In this document: positions 5,743-5,888 of the stretch, in pieces
Layout: every line of letters begins with the position of its first letter
How positions within the stretch are numbered: the stretch's first letter is position 1
NCBI GenBank assembly: GCA_020047775.1
Contig: JAIFNK010000011.1
Span: forward strand, 1-5,888
DNA: 5,888 nt
Source: Akkermansia sp.
GTDB taxonomy: Bacteria > Verrucomicrobiota > Verrucomicrobiia > Verrucomicrobiales > Akkermansiaceae
Direction: 5' to 3'
Notes under the pieces: generated by a model
The model's database searches: none
The model's input: the letters and a program-made list of their open reading frames with translations, nothing else
What the model was told of the DNA's origin: nothing
Translations under genes and position numbers: made by a program

Positions 5743-5888
5743 GATACTTTTCGTTACTATTCATCGGCATTGGCTTGGTATTGGCATCCGCCACCACCGC
5801 CAGCGCGGGACCTGCCAGCACTGCGGTTCGAGAGACAGCAGAGTTCATTATTTCAAAGTTCGGACGTGGTGTTGCCGGACAATCGATT
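5739..5888 (+). CDS. Secreted or periplasmic protein of unknown family, N-terminal 50 residues only
   Basis: The frame opens at an ATG that overlaps the previous stop (ATGA) and stays open to the window end, so only 50 residues are seen. Residues 1-23 are a clear Sec signal peptide: MR start, hydrophobic core YFSLLFIGIGLVLA, and Ala-Ser-Ala (21-23) before a likely cleavage site. The mature part begins GPASTAVRETAEFIISKFGR, probably an amphipathic helix. From memory, secreted proteins beginning with an RE-A-E-KFG helix occur as hypotheticals in Planctomycetota and Verrucomicrobiota; I cannot name a domain. The overlap, strong ribosome binding site and shared envelope location suggest it works together with the membrane-anchored protein encoded upstream. 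Confidence 0.7.
   Translation, partial: MRYFSLLFIGIGLVLASATTASAGPASTAVRETAEFIISKFGRGVAGQSI

Overview
The window reads as a piece of a GC-rich Gram-negative-type chromosome. A Verrucomicrobiota or Planctomycetota-like host is my best guess. It rests on remembered style only: a soluble PAS histidine kinase with an NtrC-type regulator, ATTTGGG-type heptamer repeats between genes, hairpin-rich intergenic DNA, and the look of the last two proteins. No rRNA or marker gene is present to prove it.

Left part, minus strand (4214 down to 1): a compact three-gene unit transcribed right to left. First is a cytoplasmic PAS histidine kinase (2988-4214), then a sigma-54-dependent NtrC-family response regulator (1586-2953), then a multi-spanning GT-C/ArnT-like glycosyltransferase-type membrane protein (1551 to beyond base 1). 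The last runs off the left edge, so only its first 517 residues are visible. Each gap is 34 bp. The kinase-regulator gap consists of a 7-bp tandem repeat. The likely logic is an intracellular signal, phosphotransfer, then sigma-54 transcription, with the envelope enzyme as a possible co-regulated output.

Middle, plus strand (4213-4533): cutA, a small divalent-cation-tolerance protein, transcribed away from the kinase gene. The two divergent start codons share one CATG tetramer, so each gene's upstream signals lie inside the other's coding sequence.

Intergenic 4534-4833: non-coding DNA with a perfect 9-bp-stem hairpin three bases after cutA, several further small dyads, then a candidate promoter overlapped by two near-identical CAGCGYGCTG dyads.

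Right part, plus strand (4834-5888): two genes joined by an ATGA overlap. The first encodes a 302-aa protein with an N-terminal membrane anchor and a hydrophobic hairpin-like segment near its C-terminus. The second begins with a signal peptide and runs off the right edge. Their G+C is clearly lower (about 47% in two 60-base lines I counted by hand, against about 65-68% in lines of the kinase/regulator genes). This suggests a different origin. I could not assign either to a named family; they are the best candidates here for something undescribed.
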